Source: Edolisoma coerulescens (lineage: Eukaryota; Chordata; Aves; Passeriformes; Campephagidae). From it: 64,000 bases of DNA. Positions 10,361-23,691 of this stretch are shown piece by piece. Under the pieces are notes generated by a model that saw nothing but the letters and a program-made list of their open reading frames with translations, was not told the DNA's origin and did not search any database. The DNA lies in NCBI GenBank assembly GCA_013397115.1, contig VWZW01000996.1:1999611-2063610 (forward strand), given 5' to 3'. Position numbers and translations under genes: made by a program. Numbering within the stretch: the first letter of the stretch is position 1; every line of letters starts with the position of its first letter.

Positions 10361-13300
10361 CTAAAAGAGTGTTAAAACAGCATTAGTGGACTATTTTATA
10401 TAAAGGTTTAGTTTCCAAAAATTTGAGAAACTATAAATGCATACTCCTGATGATCTATTTTACAAGTAGTATTTTTTAAATTGCTTTTTGTATTTAAGTT
10501 ATATAAAGATATTTATACAATCAAAACCAAAGTTATACAGCAATAAATCTGGATCTGAATTTATTCCACTAGCAAAACTGGATTTTCAGGGAAGCAAACT
10601 AAAGACTGCTAGGTTGCATTTGGAATTGCCTCCACAGTGAAAATCTGATGTAATAAGCCCATGCTAACACAAGATTGGGGAAGTATCATGGTAGCAGCAG
10701 ACCCTTTCTTTCCGGTAATACTACACCAAAAAAAAAAAAAAGCAGGGAATAAGCAGCAACATACAGAATTCCAACCAAATTCTGAAATAAATTCTTTGAG
10801 ACTGAGTTACATACCACAAGTTTCAAGACTTACTACACATTACTACTGATACTTTCTTTCAAGATCTTAGTATAACAGCTTGACGGGGAACGCTGCCTTG
10901 CTAAAAACAGCACTGAGAAGATCAAAGACAGCTGCTTCCTAAGAAGCACTATATTCCCAGTCTCAATTCATGGAACATGACTCACTATTGTTAAAGCTTT
11001 TGCCAATGTTTTTATCATCTGAGTATGGTAATAGTAGATTTTCTCAAAATGAAAGCCTAATCCCTCAAGTTCAAATACAACAAAAATCAGAACACAGCTG
11101 CTTGGATCCATCTCCAAAGAAAACACCTATATCAGAAAAGAGAGGAGGAGGCAAAGCAACTTGCCTGTCACTACAGAAAACACTGTAGACAAAATTGGAA
11201 ATGCAGTACGTGACAGACTGAACATATTGTCACCACACACTGTTGTTTTAAAAAATTCCAAAAGTCACATTTGTGCCACTTAAAACTTAACATGTGCAGA
11301 GGGTCGCTAAGATGACACAAATGGCATTAGTTGAACCATGGTCCACACTAATCTTGACTTCATTTTCTGGTGACCTATGAAGCTTAAAATAAAAATGTCA
11401 GATGTATACACATGTTGATCTAAAGAACAGTGAAGTGTTGACCTCTGTTTTGCAAGAAAACATATTTACTGAAGGTGGTTTGGTGAGATGCCAGTTCCCT
11501 CATTGCTGACAGTGCCTGAACAAGTCTACTGCTGTCTTGACTTCTCCACAGGAGAACATTTGAGGGGGGAGACAGATGTGACACTTGCCCTAATGAAGGA
11601 CAAATAGCGTGGTATGTTCCTAAATCAACAGTACTTCCATCACATTTCTTTAAGAAGGTGGCTGGACTTGTCATGACAAAAGAGCCAAGTTTTCTGTTTT
11701 TCTGGGTTCCCTCAAGGGGAAGGCTGCAACAAGAAAACTTCTACAGCTATTTGATATCTGAGTTTAGTCTGCACACACAGAGGTTTATCATCAATTATGT
11801 CTGCTGCTTGACAATTATAAGGAGTGTGGATAATTAATTGAATGCAGCAGCTCAACCATGCTTAAGCTATAGGATAGAAAATACCTTTATTAAACCAGAC
11901 TAAGAGAATCCAGAATGCAAACTCACAATAACATCTCCTTTTCATTGTTTGTGAAGCTTGAAAGGACAAATATTCCTAAGCCTCAGTCCCACAATACACA
12001 CTAAATCACTGCCCTATAAATCCGTATCAGAGGAGCCCTGGGACTAGCACCAAGTTCTTAAAGGAAGTACAGATGAGGTTTATGCAACTAATGCTTAGTC
12101 TTGAACAAATTAATATTTTATTTCTATTGAACACAGAACCCCCTTGACTTCTCTAAAGTAACTGTTTTGCATTTAAAAAAAACCAAAAAACAAACAACCC
12201 AAATCCCCAAAGTATTGTGACTGCCTCTTTGAGTTCTTCAAGAATGCAAAGTAACAGAAGCTTCACTCCAAATGAAAGTGAAGAGGTGGAGTGAAAAACA
12301 CCTCCAAAGCCCAACACACAGAATTACCTGACACTATTAACTGTACAAAGTTATTCTCCTGAAGGAAAGCTGGGTCTTGAAGGTCTTCCATGATCTTATT
12401 GGTCACCATACTTTAAAGTCAGCAGAAAAAAGGTTGCCCCCACTTAGGACTGTTTTGTTTGACTATTTTAAGTATGTATATACAACCTAGGAGCCCAGTA
12501 CCTAAAGCTGAGGTGTCATTTTTATTAGTTCAGTACACCCAAAAAGCAGGAGAAGACCCAAGTCATCTGGAAAGTCTGCTTTCCATACCCCTGCTTTAAG
12601 AATCATTTTGACCTGTATTATAAAGCTATTATGACATTGTTTGATTATACTGTCACATTCTGCATTTGCATTAGCTCTTTTCCTTTACCAAAAGCAATAG
12701 AAATTGTAGTTAAACAGTAGAGTTGATTTAAGGACCTGGACCTTTAGTTGGTAGCTCAAGACTCCACCTGAGTTACAAGTATTGCCTAATTCTTAATTTG
12801 TCTAAGCATTGGAAGCCCAGTCATGCAAGAGCAGACTTGTTATTAGCATTAAAATGAAAGCACTTGGGGGTGAAATACAGGTTTAGAGAATGCCAAAAGT
12901 GTACTTTAAACTAGAATAATCATGTTTAAGGAGGCCTGAAGTGACGATGTGGCATGGCAAATGAAGGGAGATAATAAAGCAAGACCTCAAACCAGAAAGT
13001 GTCTGTAGTAACTGGTGCTGAACAAGAGCGAGATGGAAAGGTGAACCTCTTAGCCTTGACATTTAACTTTATAAGAAATATTTATTACTGAACATAGCTA
13101 GGTACACCTATTGCCATATTCTCCAGAAGAAATGATGCAGGTGAACTGCTGTTTTTCTGAAGGGTTGATTTGATGCTCTCCTCCTTTCATTCTGAAGGAT
13201 TTTAGGAGCTTATCTGCTCAGAAACAGCACACTCAGAGCATCCTAAATGGAGATTAAACTACTTCCAAAAACACATCCAATACTCTCCCAGAGCAGAACG

Positions 13301-13514
13301 GTTTATACTTTGTTTCCTGACCAGTGATCGAAATTGCTGCTATCACACAGCTCAGACTGGTTATTTTGCACTCACATTTTCCAGACTTTTCTGGAAAAAA
13401 AATTCTAAATTTCTTTTTTTCTCCTGGCTATTGGCCAGCAAGGCAACACGGCTGAAGAACAAATAAAATCTTTTTCTCTTGATTATCTACATATTGCTTC
13501 TCATTCATGCTTAC
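10361..13514 (-). other. TBC1D4: TBC1D4 intron 3
   Basis: This is a 3,154-nt intron with donor gtaagc and acceptor cactcttttag. It contains a poly-A run on the plus strand at about 10727-10741 and an A/C-rich tract at about 12172-12206. No recognisable transposon, RNA gene or additional exon is seen. Confidence 0.85.
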
Positions 13515-13604
13515 CTGAGAACATGAGGAGATGTCTTTAAAATTCTTCTCAAACACAACAGATTTGGTGTCTGGACTGATGAGGTTAACTTCAAACCTTC
13601 CAAC
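13515..13604 (-). CDS. TBC1D4: TBC1D4 exon 3 (second PTB region)
   Basis: This exon has 30 codons, phase 0 to phase 0. Acceptor: TTTTCCTCCCCCTCAG, with a long pyrimidine tract. Donor: CAG|gtaagc. The translation is VGRFEVNLISPDTKSVVFEK followed by NFKDISSCSQ. It continues the PTB-like beta strands begun at the end of exon 2 (TMLFQ). Human TBC1D4 is recalled as FEINL and VVLEK at the two variable places, so changes are conservative. Confidence 0.96.
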
Positions 13605-14977
13605 CTGAGGGGGAGGAAAACAAATCTAATTTATGACTGTCTTGGGGGCACAGCACTGACAGCAACAAAAAAGTCAGAATCTAGCCCTTTCTTGTTCACA
13701 TAGAGCACCTTTTGGCACAACAGCTTACTCAGCAGGAACAAGGGTGTCAGGGTGCTGTAATTCTGCCTATGTTGAGTAAGAATATTTCAGCAAGAACAAT
13801 ACATTCAGTTGAATAAGAAAAAGACTTGGAAAGAAGATAGATTTTCTTCCCCTCCCCCACCTTTTTTCTTCAAGTTATTTTCATCCAAAGATCACATGTT
13901 TCACAGACAATACTAAAACCTTTAGGACACAACATGACTAAATTAAAAGCTGCAGAAAAAAATAAAAGAATTTGGGGATTTTTGTTTTTTAAATTATACC
14001 ACAGATAAGCTGAAAAACTAAGACAATACTTTTTGGTTTGTACTAATTCCAAATGAGAAAGAGCAGGTTCTGCAGCAAACTACTTTTCAGCTTTCCCAAA
14101 CTGTTTCTCAAGCCTATGGAACTTATTCTACAGACCTCAGAGATCTTTTCAGCTAAATCCTTTTCATTATTAGTGATAAGCTGTGGCTTTCTGAAGGGCA
14201 ATGCATTCTCACTTCAGGTATCATTTCCCCAAGAGAATAAAAAACAAGAATGATCCTTAAAAGAAATGGAAAGACAAAATCCAGGCATTTAGCCTGTTGT
14301 TATTTTAAGGTCCAAAGATTTTTCCTTTTATGGGTCACCTCCTTTATGTGTCCTTCTGTTCTCTCAAAACAAGCTCCAAAGATGTGAAATGCACTTCAGG
14401 CAAGAGAAGAAATAACCATTGGAGTCTGAAGGAAGAAGCCTTCAGTGCAGAGATGTTTGAATACTCATCTGGGAAAGAGGAGACATTAATACAAATTATC
14501 AAAAAGAGGCTGGTTCAAACATAAGGCTGTGAAAGTCTTATGTGAGATTGTGAGTTTCTTTTTAAGTGCACAAAAAAGAGGGTTTTTTTGCATGGTAGTC
14601 TTCATTGATTCTCTTTTTGAAAGAATATTAACATTTTTCAGCTAGGTTCTAGATATCACCAATACAGACAATCCAGAACTGCATATAAAAGAATTATTTA
14701 TCTAAAAACTCTGTTCCTTTAAGTGATTACTCCATAAGTAATTACATTTTCTTAAAGTTTGCCTGAGATCGTGAGTTGAGGTGACTTCCTTAAGAAAGTT
14801 CAGCTACTTGTATTCCAACCATTTATGAACAGATACAAAAACTTTTATGACAAATTCAAATCATGAAGCCATACTGGATCCATATTACTTATCTTGCAAA
14901 ACTTGTCTCAGACTGCATAGGGGAAGAAGATATGGTACAAAACCAACAGGAAATTAATTTCTCATCCCAGTACACAC
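13605..14977 (-). other. TBC1D4: TBC1D4 intron 2
   Basis: This is a 1,373-nt intron between exons 2 and 3, with donor gtgtgt and a strong acceptor. Short open frames at 13870-14052, 14053-14253 and 14330-14524 are unrecognised. Nothing else is seen. Confidence 0.85.
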
Positions 14978-15580
14978 CTGGAACAACATTGTCCTGTTCT
15001 TCTCAGAATCAGAGGGCTGAACGTGACTGGGTGCGCTTGCGTGTCTTCTGCGGGACTGTATTTTCAGGTTTGTGTCATGAACCCTTCTCTGCATCACTGC
15101 AGTGACACTGCTGCACCGTGAGCGAAACTCCTGCTGCTCATCAAAGCCAGAGTCCTCTAAAATCCTCTCTGGAAAGAAGCCACGAGTGCTGGCCAGGTTG
15201 GTCAAGTTAGTCTGGCTGCCAATTGTAAACATTGCAGCATGCCCTGAAGTGCTGTTTGGGCTGTCCAGCTCCTCAAACGGGCTGTCCAGTGGAGAAGCTG
15301 GCACATTTTCTTCACACAGGGGCAAGTCCAAACTCGACTCATTATTCCGCTGCTCATTTAACAGTTTCAGGCGCTGGCGCTCATGAAGGCTGAATTTCTC
15401 TATGCAGTCGTCAATTAGTGTGGAGGGAGCTTTCTTGTGAGCCACTGTCACCTTTCCACAGTACAAGACCTCAAATTTTTGAGAGTCATAGAAGGCATCT
15501 TCACTATCCTTACTTGGTTTGGCATCTTCTTTCAGTGCTGCTTTAGAGACTTGTCTTATGCTGCTGATGACATCAGGAAC
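14978..15580 (-). CDS. TBC1D4: TBC1D4 exon 2 (end of PTB1, regulatory linker, Ser318 and Ser341 sites)
   Basis: This is the largest exon in the window: 603 nt, 201 codons, phase 0 at both ends. Acceptor: CACTGTCCCCTTAG. Donor: CAG|gtgtgt. Residues 1-20 (VPDVISSIRQ onward) finish the first PTB region. Residues 36-46 (FEVLYCGKVTV) look like the first strand of another PTB-type fold. Residues about 74-130 are a variable, Ser/Pro/Asn-rich linker. Residues 139-155 (ERILEDSGFDEQQEFRS) are strongly conserved. Ser158 in RSRCSSVT fits RxRxxS and corresponds to human Ser318. Ser182 in RRRHAS corresponds to Ser341, a 14-3-3 site. The spacing between these serines is 24, against 23 in human, owing to one extra residue (AVMQRR). 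The exon ends DSEKNRTMLFQ. Confidence 0.97.
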
Positions 15581-18500
15581 CTAAGGGGACAGTGTGAAAG
15601 GCCTTTTTAGTAACCACAAATGAGACAGCACAGACAGTGATGCATCAAGCATTTGTTAAGGTAAGTATTTACACAAGCTATTTCTCCAGCAGAGTGCCAC
15701 AAGCTTCTTGGCAAACAACATAAAACCAGTAAAGTCTAAATTCTGTATGGACAATTTACGCAGTGGAAGCAGAGCAAATAATATCTAATTTTTTCCTGGA
15801 ACGTCTTCTAGTACATAAGGTTTTAAATTACCAGGAGGTCGATTGGCAAATTGTTTGTTTGTTTTTAATGAGACTACCTTCTCTTTTCCATGGTCCTCTG
15901 CCCACATCGGCATGTTTTACTGCTGTATTCTGTAAAGGGCCATCACTGTCCTTTGTTTTTATTTTGCAGAGCCATTTATCCTGTTCTTAAGACTGTTTCG
16001 GGAACAGTTTTGTGGAAAAGAGACCAGCAATCTCCATCAGTTTCAACTGACAGTTTTCAAGTACAGGTAGCAAGAATATGGACATTTTATTGAAGTACCA
16101 TGTGCAATTGCATTAGGTCTCACTTATTATCAACTATAAAAACCTTGCCCCATCCATCCTATGACACAGTTCACCCTGCTGCCTCCGTCATTGTGCAAAT
16201 CTCTCTTCTCCTCTGCACAGACCCCTACTACACCCTGTAGGGCCAAACTGAGCATCTCCAGTAGAAACTCACAATTTCAGCCCTGTATCACACAGTCATT
16301 CACAGACACCTGGCTCTTCCTCCCTTTAATCCCAATCACCCTGGGAGGAGCCTGCTTTCAGTACCAACATATTTAATACGCGAGCTCATTTTTCAGTTTG
16401 GCTTCACTAAAGAAAACAAGGGCTTGCCCAACTCTACTAATTGCAGATCAGAGTGACAAGGGTTGCTCTTTAGACAGTACCTAGTCTTCTGAATCATGCC
16501 TCTTTCCAACATGTCCCATTTTCTCTGGAAGTATAATGAATGGCATCACACCACATGCATTGGAGAAGTTACTAGTGACAATAAGATAAAAAGAGAATAT
16601 CTATCCAATTTTCCTTGCAAGAGAAATCAGATCTCAACATTCAACTAATCCAATATAATCAATCAACAGCTTTTGTATTTTATACAGCTTCCCACTGTAT
16701 CTATAATGTATGATATTTTTCAAAGAATTTTTCTATTTAAAAAAGGTAACATTAAAGTCACACCGTAGTAAATAATCCATGCTCCCTACAGTATCTCATT
16801 CTTTCAGTCACATGATACCGGCTGAAGCTTGCTACTGAGGCAGCAATCTCATATACCAACACTTTTTCAAGTCACAGTGGAAAATTACCTCATCTTAATC
16901 CCCATCTCCCATTACACACTCCTCATCCCTTGGGGATTCAACTCAAATCTGCTTCCAGTTCATTTATTGCAAAATGAAGTTCAATTACCCTATGGTCTGC
17001 TGACCGCTTGGCTTCTACCCTTTTAGATGTCATCACCATCTCAGTTTTCAGTGAGGCTAAAAGCTCAGTCTAGATCTGACACAGATACTAGGGTGTGACT
17101 ATTCTTCCCTCATTCTCACTACCGGGCTGCTTTACCATCACCCAAGGTGCACTTCCTCCCAGCCATGCCAGTTCAGTTGGACATGCACAATCCTCACTTT
17201 GCACTTGCCTGTTTGTATTCCAAGATGCAGCTCTTTTTCCACTGATCAGTCTCTTATTCTTTCCATGGCCTGTGCTTAAAGAAGCTCTAGAGTTTAAATT
17301 TCTTAGTTCTCTATTTTAGCAAAATTCACAAACTAGCTATCTTTTAAATAAAATTTCCCTTTTTAGAATCCAGAAGCTGTTACAGGGCAATTCACATATA
17401 TTTCTATGCAAAGTAAAGTGACAAATGATAATTCTATTAACAATGCATACATTTTACACACAATCAACTAGAGTAACCACTGTCAGCTCTTTAATCAGCA
17501 ATTAAAATTTTTTTTGAAGTGTACCAGTACCATCACTTCCACTCCAATAACTGGGTTTTGCCTCTAAGACAAAAAACCTGGAAATTCTTAAGTCTTTCTA
17601 AAAATACCCAGTAGCCTCCTAACACATCCCTTCCCTCTCTCCTCCACCAGCAACTGTCCAAAAAGGCTGGGGATAAGACATTACCAATTTTACCCCAACA
17701 AGAATACCCATCCATTCCCTCTTCTCTCAGAGATCTCCTTCATAAATACACGGAGTTTTAAGTTATTGCAATTCTACTTAGGAAAACCCACCACCCTAAG
17801 TATCCTGCTGCTTATCACTTTATTTCCATCTTTTCCAGATTGTGTATACTCTTCAGACACTAGCATTTAAGTCACGATTATTATTTCAGAATCTCTCCTC
17901 CTTAAAAAGCTTTTGCATCACATAAATTGCTACAGTATTTTCACTTATGCATAGAGAGATCCTAGCATTAAAACAGAAGTTTCAGTTCATACAGCCCAAA
18001 CAATCCTTATTCCTTGCTTTGTTTAGGCAAACTTTTTTATAGGCTATGTTATTTTTTTGGGTGTTCCCTCATCAGCCTTCACTGTTTTTCTTCTTTTCAA
18101 CCTATAGACAGAACTGAAGTGAAAAATCAAAGTGAACATTTTGAGACTTGTTTAATCCCTGTAGTATGAATACTTTTCTTATATACAGACGAAGAGAAAA
18201 ACAATGTAATGTAATACAGGGATGTCACAACTGATAACTAATATCTGTCAGACACCCCAGAACCAGTTCCAGATGCTTGTTGGTTGTTTCATGGGTATTC
18301 TGAGTGGCATGGTGTAAAAAACAGCTTCAAGTATAACATTCAAGACAGATACTAACATTGCCAGGCTATTAGTCATGCACATGGATTTTATTGGTCTTTA
18401 GTGCACAGGAGTAACTGTGTGCTGATGATGTACCCAATGACTGCCAACGTCCCAGCCTGCGCTTACACCTGACCCTCTTCACTTCCAGAGTGACACTTTC

Positions 18501-18589
18501 TTATCAAGAACCATGAGCTACTTCTGAGATGTACCTGATCAGAGTACAGCGTTTTCATGTAAAGATTTGACTTTGAGCAAAACCCCTAA

Positions 18590-18611
18590 GTGGGGTCAAA
18601 GTGGAGTCAAA
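18590..18611 (+). repeat. 11-bp tandem duplication
   Basis: GTGGGGTCAAA is followed directly by GTGGAGTCAAA, two copies with one mismatch. Confidence 0.8.
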
Positions 18612-21600
18612 ACAACAGTTTGCATCTGTATTTTCCTGAAATGCAAAATACAGGAAAAGTTAGGTAATAACCAAGCATACATCCCAGTATGGCTTTTTTA
18701 CACATTTCTTTGACATCTATCATTGGTTTTTGACATTTTGTTCCTCTGTGTATCAAGAAACCCCAGTCATAAAGTTACACCATCAAAGTTGTGTAACTTT
18801 TTTGGATTTGGATATTTGCTTATTATCTGTTAATGTCAAAATTTCAGGGCAAAGTTAGACAAGATAATAAGCAGAATGGAGCTTTTAAAATACTGAATTA
18901 CCTGGAAGAAAATGCTTAACTACTTTTAGAAATCAGTTTAGGAATATTAAGAAGACAGACTCCTGAAACAGTCAAAACTTACTAATGTGTTACCAAGTTC
19001 TAGTATTTCCCTGCAGAAGTCTCATTAAATTAAGCAGCCAGAGGGGAGAAATGGGATTCTTACTCCTGAAACCCATAGGGCCATTGACAATCTTCCCGCA
19101 CACCTACTACCAGCTGTCACAGTAGAGCAAAATTTAAATGTTAAATGAGTTATTGCATAGGTTTTCAGTATTCACCAAACAACACCCCGAAACGCAAGAG
19201 GCCACTAAGACAAGGATGGACAGTGGGTACCATAAGTACGAAACTAAATCTGTTTAGTACCAAACTAAACTAGTTTGGCTCTTCAGTGTGAACAACACTA
19301 CAAAACCTGGTTGAGAAAAAAGAAAACAAAAAACTCAAACCCCAATACCAAAACCAACCAAACAAGACTGCAAGTTAAGTGGCAAATAATAAGTGCTCTA
19401 TAATGTCATTCAAGAGACAGTATTTCCCTCCAGGGAAATATATTTATCTAATAAGAGTAATTAAAGAAAAAGAAAATAACAACCCTACACTTGGGAACCC
19501 AAATCAGATTTGTTATTCACATTTGAGTAGCCTGAGATTATATGAACCAGTCTTCACTCAAACAGATCTGATTTGATACGTGGCGATTCAATAAGGAAAA
19601 GTTAGCCGTACTCAAATCAGAACAGATGGCACGGGCCGAGTTCTGCATCACCTACAATTAGATTCTGCTCTGAAGAAACAACGTAAGAAGTAAAGCATGA
19701 CACTGCCCCAAACTCTGTTTACTACAGGCAGTAGCGTTTTGATAGTTGAAACTAATGACAGCACCAATCTTAGCCAGATAATCCCCCATCTCCTCTGTCT
19801 GTACCGCACACCTCCCGCTATGGTCTTGGCTAGAGACCTTTTGAGCTACTGCAGCACATCATCCACTCGGCCAGACAGTGTAGAATAAGGTGGCAGCACT
19901 CAACTATTTCCTGCTCTGCAATGCAAGGGCTAGATCTAGTTCTGGCCCTTGTCACTAGACCTGTAACGGGGTCAATTCATAAAGGAGAGCAAACATCTTC
20001 CTCGTGCATTAGCAGCACATGGCACAAAGGGCATGCGATTAGTACTGCCAAGAAATATTCTACTATACATCAAGGCACTTCACTGTGTTCTACACGGAAT
20101 AGCATTTTCATGTTGGAAAGAAACATCACTTTAACTGATATAAATAATGCACGGTCTTTCATCAGACCTAACTGAGGATTAAAACCAAAGAGAGGACTGA
20201 AGAAAAATAATTACCACCAAATTCATCTCACATCATGTAACTGAGGTTTTGTTAAAATTAAAGCCAACTTCAGCAACCCTTAAAACCTCAAAAACAAAAC
20301 TTCAGTTATGAGTATTTATCATCAATATCTTGAAGTTGCAAAATAGAGAGATTATTGAGCCTACTAAATCATGCCTGCTTCAGCATAACAGCAGAACACT
20401 TTGTCACAACTCTAAAATGGCAAGAACATCTCTATCATAACACTACATGCTTTCTTGAACAGCAGGGACAGAAGTGGAAGGATTAAAAAAAAAAAAATAA
20501 TCCCTTTGAATTTACAAGAGCCTCCAGTGAACAAAGGTGGATGTCCCCTTTTTGCTGGAGTGATAACTTTCAAATGCATCCCTCGGTAATTACTGAGCAG
20601 TGCTTTCAATTTTAATCCAAACTTAGAATGTGAATGCTATGGATATTGCAAAAAACAAAATTCACTGGCTGTATTTCATTATTTCCACAGATGAACGGAA
20701 TTTCACCGTGCAGAGAAGCTGCAGTTCTTTCTAATTTGTGTCTAGCTTCCACATGGAAAATTTCAGTCTGGAATTTATTAACAAAGCAAAGCCCCTCTTC
20801 ATACCATAAGGCTTATAAACATTAGTGTGACTGTGAAGTACTAATCTAACAAACATGCCTAACAAATCTGGCTACTTAATGACAGCAGTTCTAGCAAGGC
20901 AATTATTTTCAAAACAAGGAAAATGCTCAACCCCTCTCACTCCATCACCACACAAAGTGCAGTGGCAGATCCCTTCCACCATACACAGAGACAGGAGACT
21001 TCACACACAAACGACAGGAGCAGTCAGTACCTTCTGGTGTGAGATCCAGCTCAGAAGCAGAGGCATGTCCAAGCAGAACTGTCACCGAACCTTCGTGTCA
21101 TGAACACAAAGACTCAGGAACAGACTCCTGGGATAAGTGAAAGCAGAAAGGATCCCCCTCTCACAAAGGGCTGGCAGTGCTGTCACTGCACTTCCTCAGG
21201 CTCATTTCACGATATTACAGCAGAGCCAGAGATCCGTGCAGCAGCCGTTATTCTTCAAAAGCCAAGTATTTCCTGACTGGGGGCTGGAAGCATCTGCGCT
21301 GCCTCGGATTTGAATAATGCATCCCACTCATGATCAAGCTATGTACACTTAAAAGCAAACAAAAGAGAAACGGGATACTGTTCAGAAATCAACACCCTGT
21401 GCTTTGCTAATTACTGGGAGTTTGACATTTATCAATTAGAAAGCAGTGCAATGTGAGAAAAAATCAGGAGCAATTGGAACAACTCTCCTTTCAGTTAGTG
21501 TTAACTTGCATATCCACAAGATGGGAGAACCCAGCCACAACAGTGAAACATGAACAGAGACAAAATAAGCCACATATCATATCCTGCTATGTACCAAGCG

Positions 21601-22414
21601 TTTGACATGGAGGCAAAGTTCTTATCTTACACAAAAACACACCCAAATGCCAGCCAAAGTACAGATACCTGTAACTATTCTCAACAAGAAGGGTGAAAGA
21701 AGGGTGGGAGAGGGAGAAAATTGTTTTCCTTTAACTGCTATAAATGTTTTTACTGCCATCCAGTTAGTCCAGGGCTGATCATTCAGACCTGTTGTACTTG
21801 TAAAACTACTGCATTCTGCTGCTTCCCACTCTGGTGACAGTGTTCCACTTAACAGTTTTAACCATTAAAAATTCATCTTTCCGATAAAGAGATAAAAGAC
21901 CAGGTCGACGTGATTCAACTTATGCAGTCACACAAGGAATTTGCTGATTTTGTTTATGCTAGAGGTATTAGAAACTAGAATAGAAGACTGCCTCCATCAG
22001 CTGACTTACTGCTGAAGGAATACTGACCATCTTCTGTTTTACAGAAATAAGGACGATTTGTAGCCAAGAGAAATGCTATTGCAATGGGGAAGGAGTAACA
22101 GCCAAATTACTGAGCATTTCTATAACCCATCTGCACTTAGTGTACAGTCTAAAAATACAGTTTAGAAAACTCAGTCAGGTTCTCAGCAGGCAGCAATAAG
22201 CATCTGCCATCTACTCCAATTCATTCTGCTGAATGTCTGGGCTGACAAAACACAAGCCCAGTAGCAGAAAGCTGGAACACAGGAGCTGGCAAAGAGAAAG
22301 CAGCTTTTGGAGCTTCAAGCTGACTGCCATCCCTGACAGCTAGTGCTTTCACATTTCTACTGTTCTCTACAGGCTCATGAGTTTAGCCAAAGCCTAAAGC
22401 ATCAGAAAACACAC

Positions 22415-22453
22415 TAAAGGATTGCATAGAGGAACATTAAAGGATTGGATAGA
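22415..22453 (+). repeat. 23-bp direct repeat
   Basis: TAAAGGATTGCATAGA recurs after 23 bases as TAAAGGATTGGATAGA, with one mismatch. Local duplication. Confidence 0.8.
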
Positions 22454-23677
22454 ATAAAGTTTTGCTTTCAGGAGACAGTCTTCCTCCTATTTGCCTGGCC
22501 TATATTTTTCCCAAGTGACTGGTCAAGACCCAGCTAGGTTTGCTTCTAAAGAACTGCTACAGAGCAGTGCATGTATTTTACTCTGACATTCAGCCTCACA
22601 CCACATATTAGGGAGATCACATACTCCTGCCAAAGGCAAAGCTGAAGACTACTACTACATCACCCTAAAGAGAGATCTATTTTTAGATAGGTAAGCTAAA
22701 ATAAAATAAAATTCAGTTTTCAAAATAATGCTTATCCAAGATCAACCCAGCAATGACTTACACTGTTTAGTTTTGATACAGTCAACAAGCAGAAAAAAGT
22801 GCCAGCGTTGCACAGCATATGCTTAGCAAACCATCACAGCACCTAATTTGCTGCCGGAAACTTGTGGATCACGTAACACATTCGGTGTGCTACACACACA
22901 CAAGATGCTTCTATGTCAAATATCCAAATTTAAATAAGCACTATAATGATAGAAGGTGGATCAAGTTACTTAAGAGGAAAGAATATCTAAGAGTTACAAT
23001 ATGGTTTAGATGCCTGAGCAGACAATAGGTGCCTTTCTTTATACTTCTCTGTAAACACTCTATAGCGGCGTATCAAAGAACTTCAGTGATGGCAGTGACA
23101 GTGCAGCACAACAGGAGCAGTGCTTAAGCAAGGGAGGTTCTTGCACTCAGTGTTTTGCTCCTATGTTTAGGCCAGTCAGGCTTGATGCTTTTCCACCTTT
23201 CAGATACAGCTCACATTCACCCAGCTCGAGGACTCTGTAACCCACAGCAGTGTCAGTACAGAGGTCTCATGACAATCCTTATCCTCTTTGAATATGTAGA
23301 TTAGTAAAACTCAATTCATCTATAGTTTTATACTTTGAACATATGCAAGTTTGTTTCCAAGTTTAGGACATAGTTCTCAGTGAAAGACTTAGCAAAGTAC
23401 AGCTTGCCTGGAAAAGCAGTCCTTCTTAAACTTCTTTAACCCAAGTTCCTACAAACTATAAAAGCACAAATTCAGATATTAGCTAGGAATTTTCTCCTGA
23501 AAACTGCATTTTAGCTCAACTTGGCAGTTCCAGTAAGAGGTTTATTAAAGATGTTGTTTTCAAAACTCCATCATGTTTAACACATACCCTATTTTTAAAA
23601 GGGCTTGCCTGAGAAGATAAGGCTGTCACGTGGACAGTCTCAAACAATTAATACATTCTCTGCATTCATTTCCTTTT

Positions 23678-23691
23678 GGGGGGTGGGGGGG
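23678..23691 (+). repeat. G-run
   Basis: Six Gs, one T and seven Gs in a row. A possible G-quadruplex or Z-score outlier in an otherwise AT-rich intron; no gene feature adjoins it. Confidence 0.8.

Noticed and set aside
14863..15105. 80-codon plus-strand open frame
   Set aside because: It overlaps the 3' end of exon 2 in antisense and intron 2; no independent support.
15102..15386. 94-codon plus-strand open frame
   Set aside because: It is the antisense shadow of TBC1D4 exon 2.
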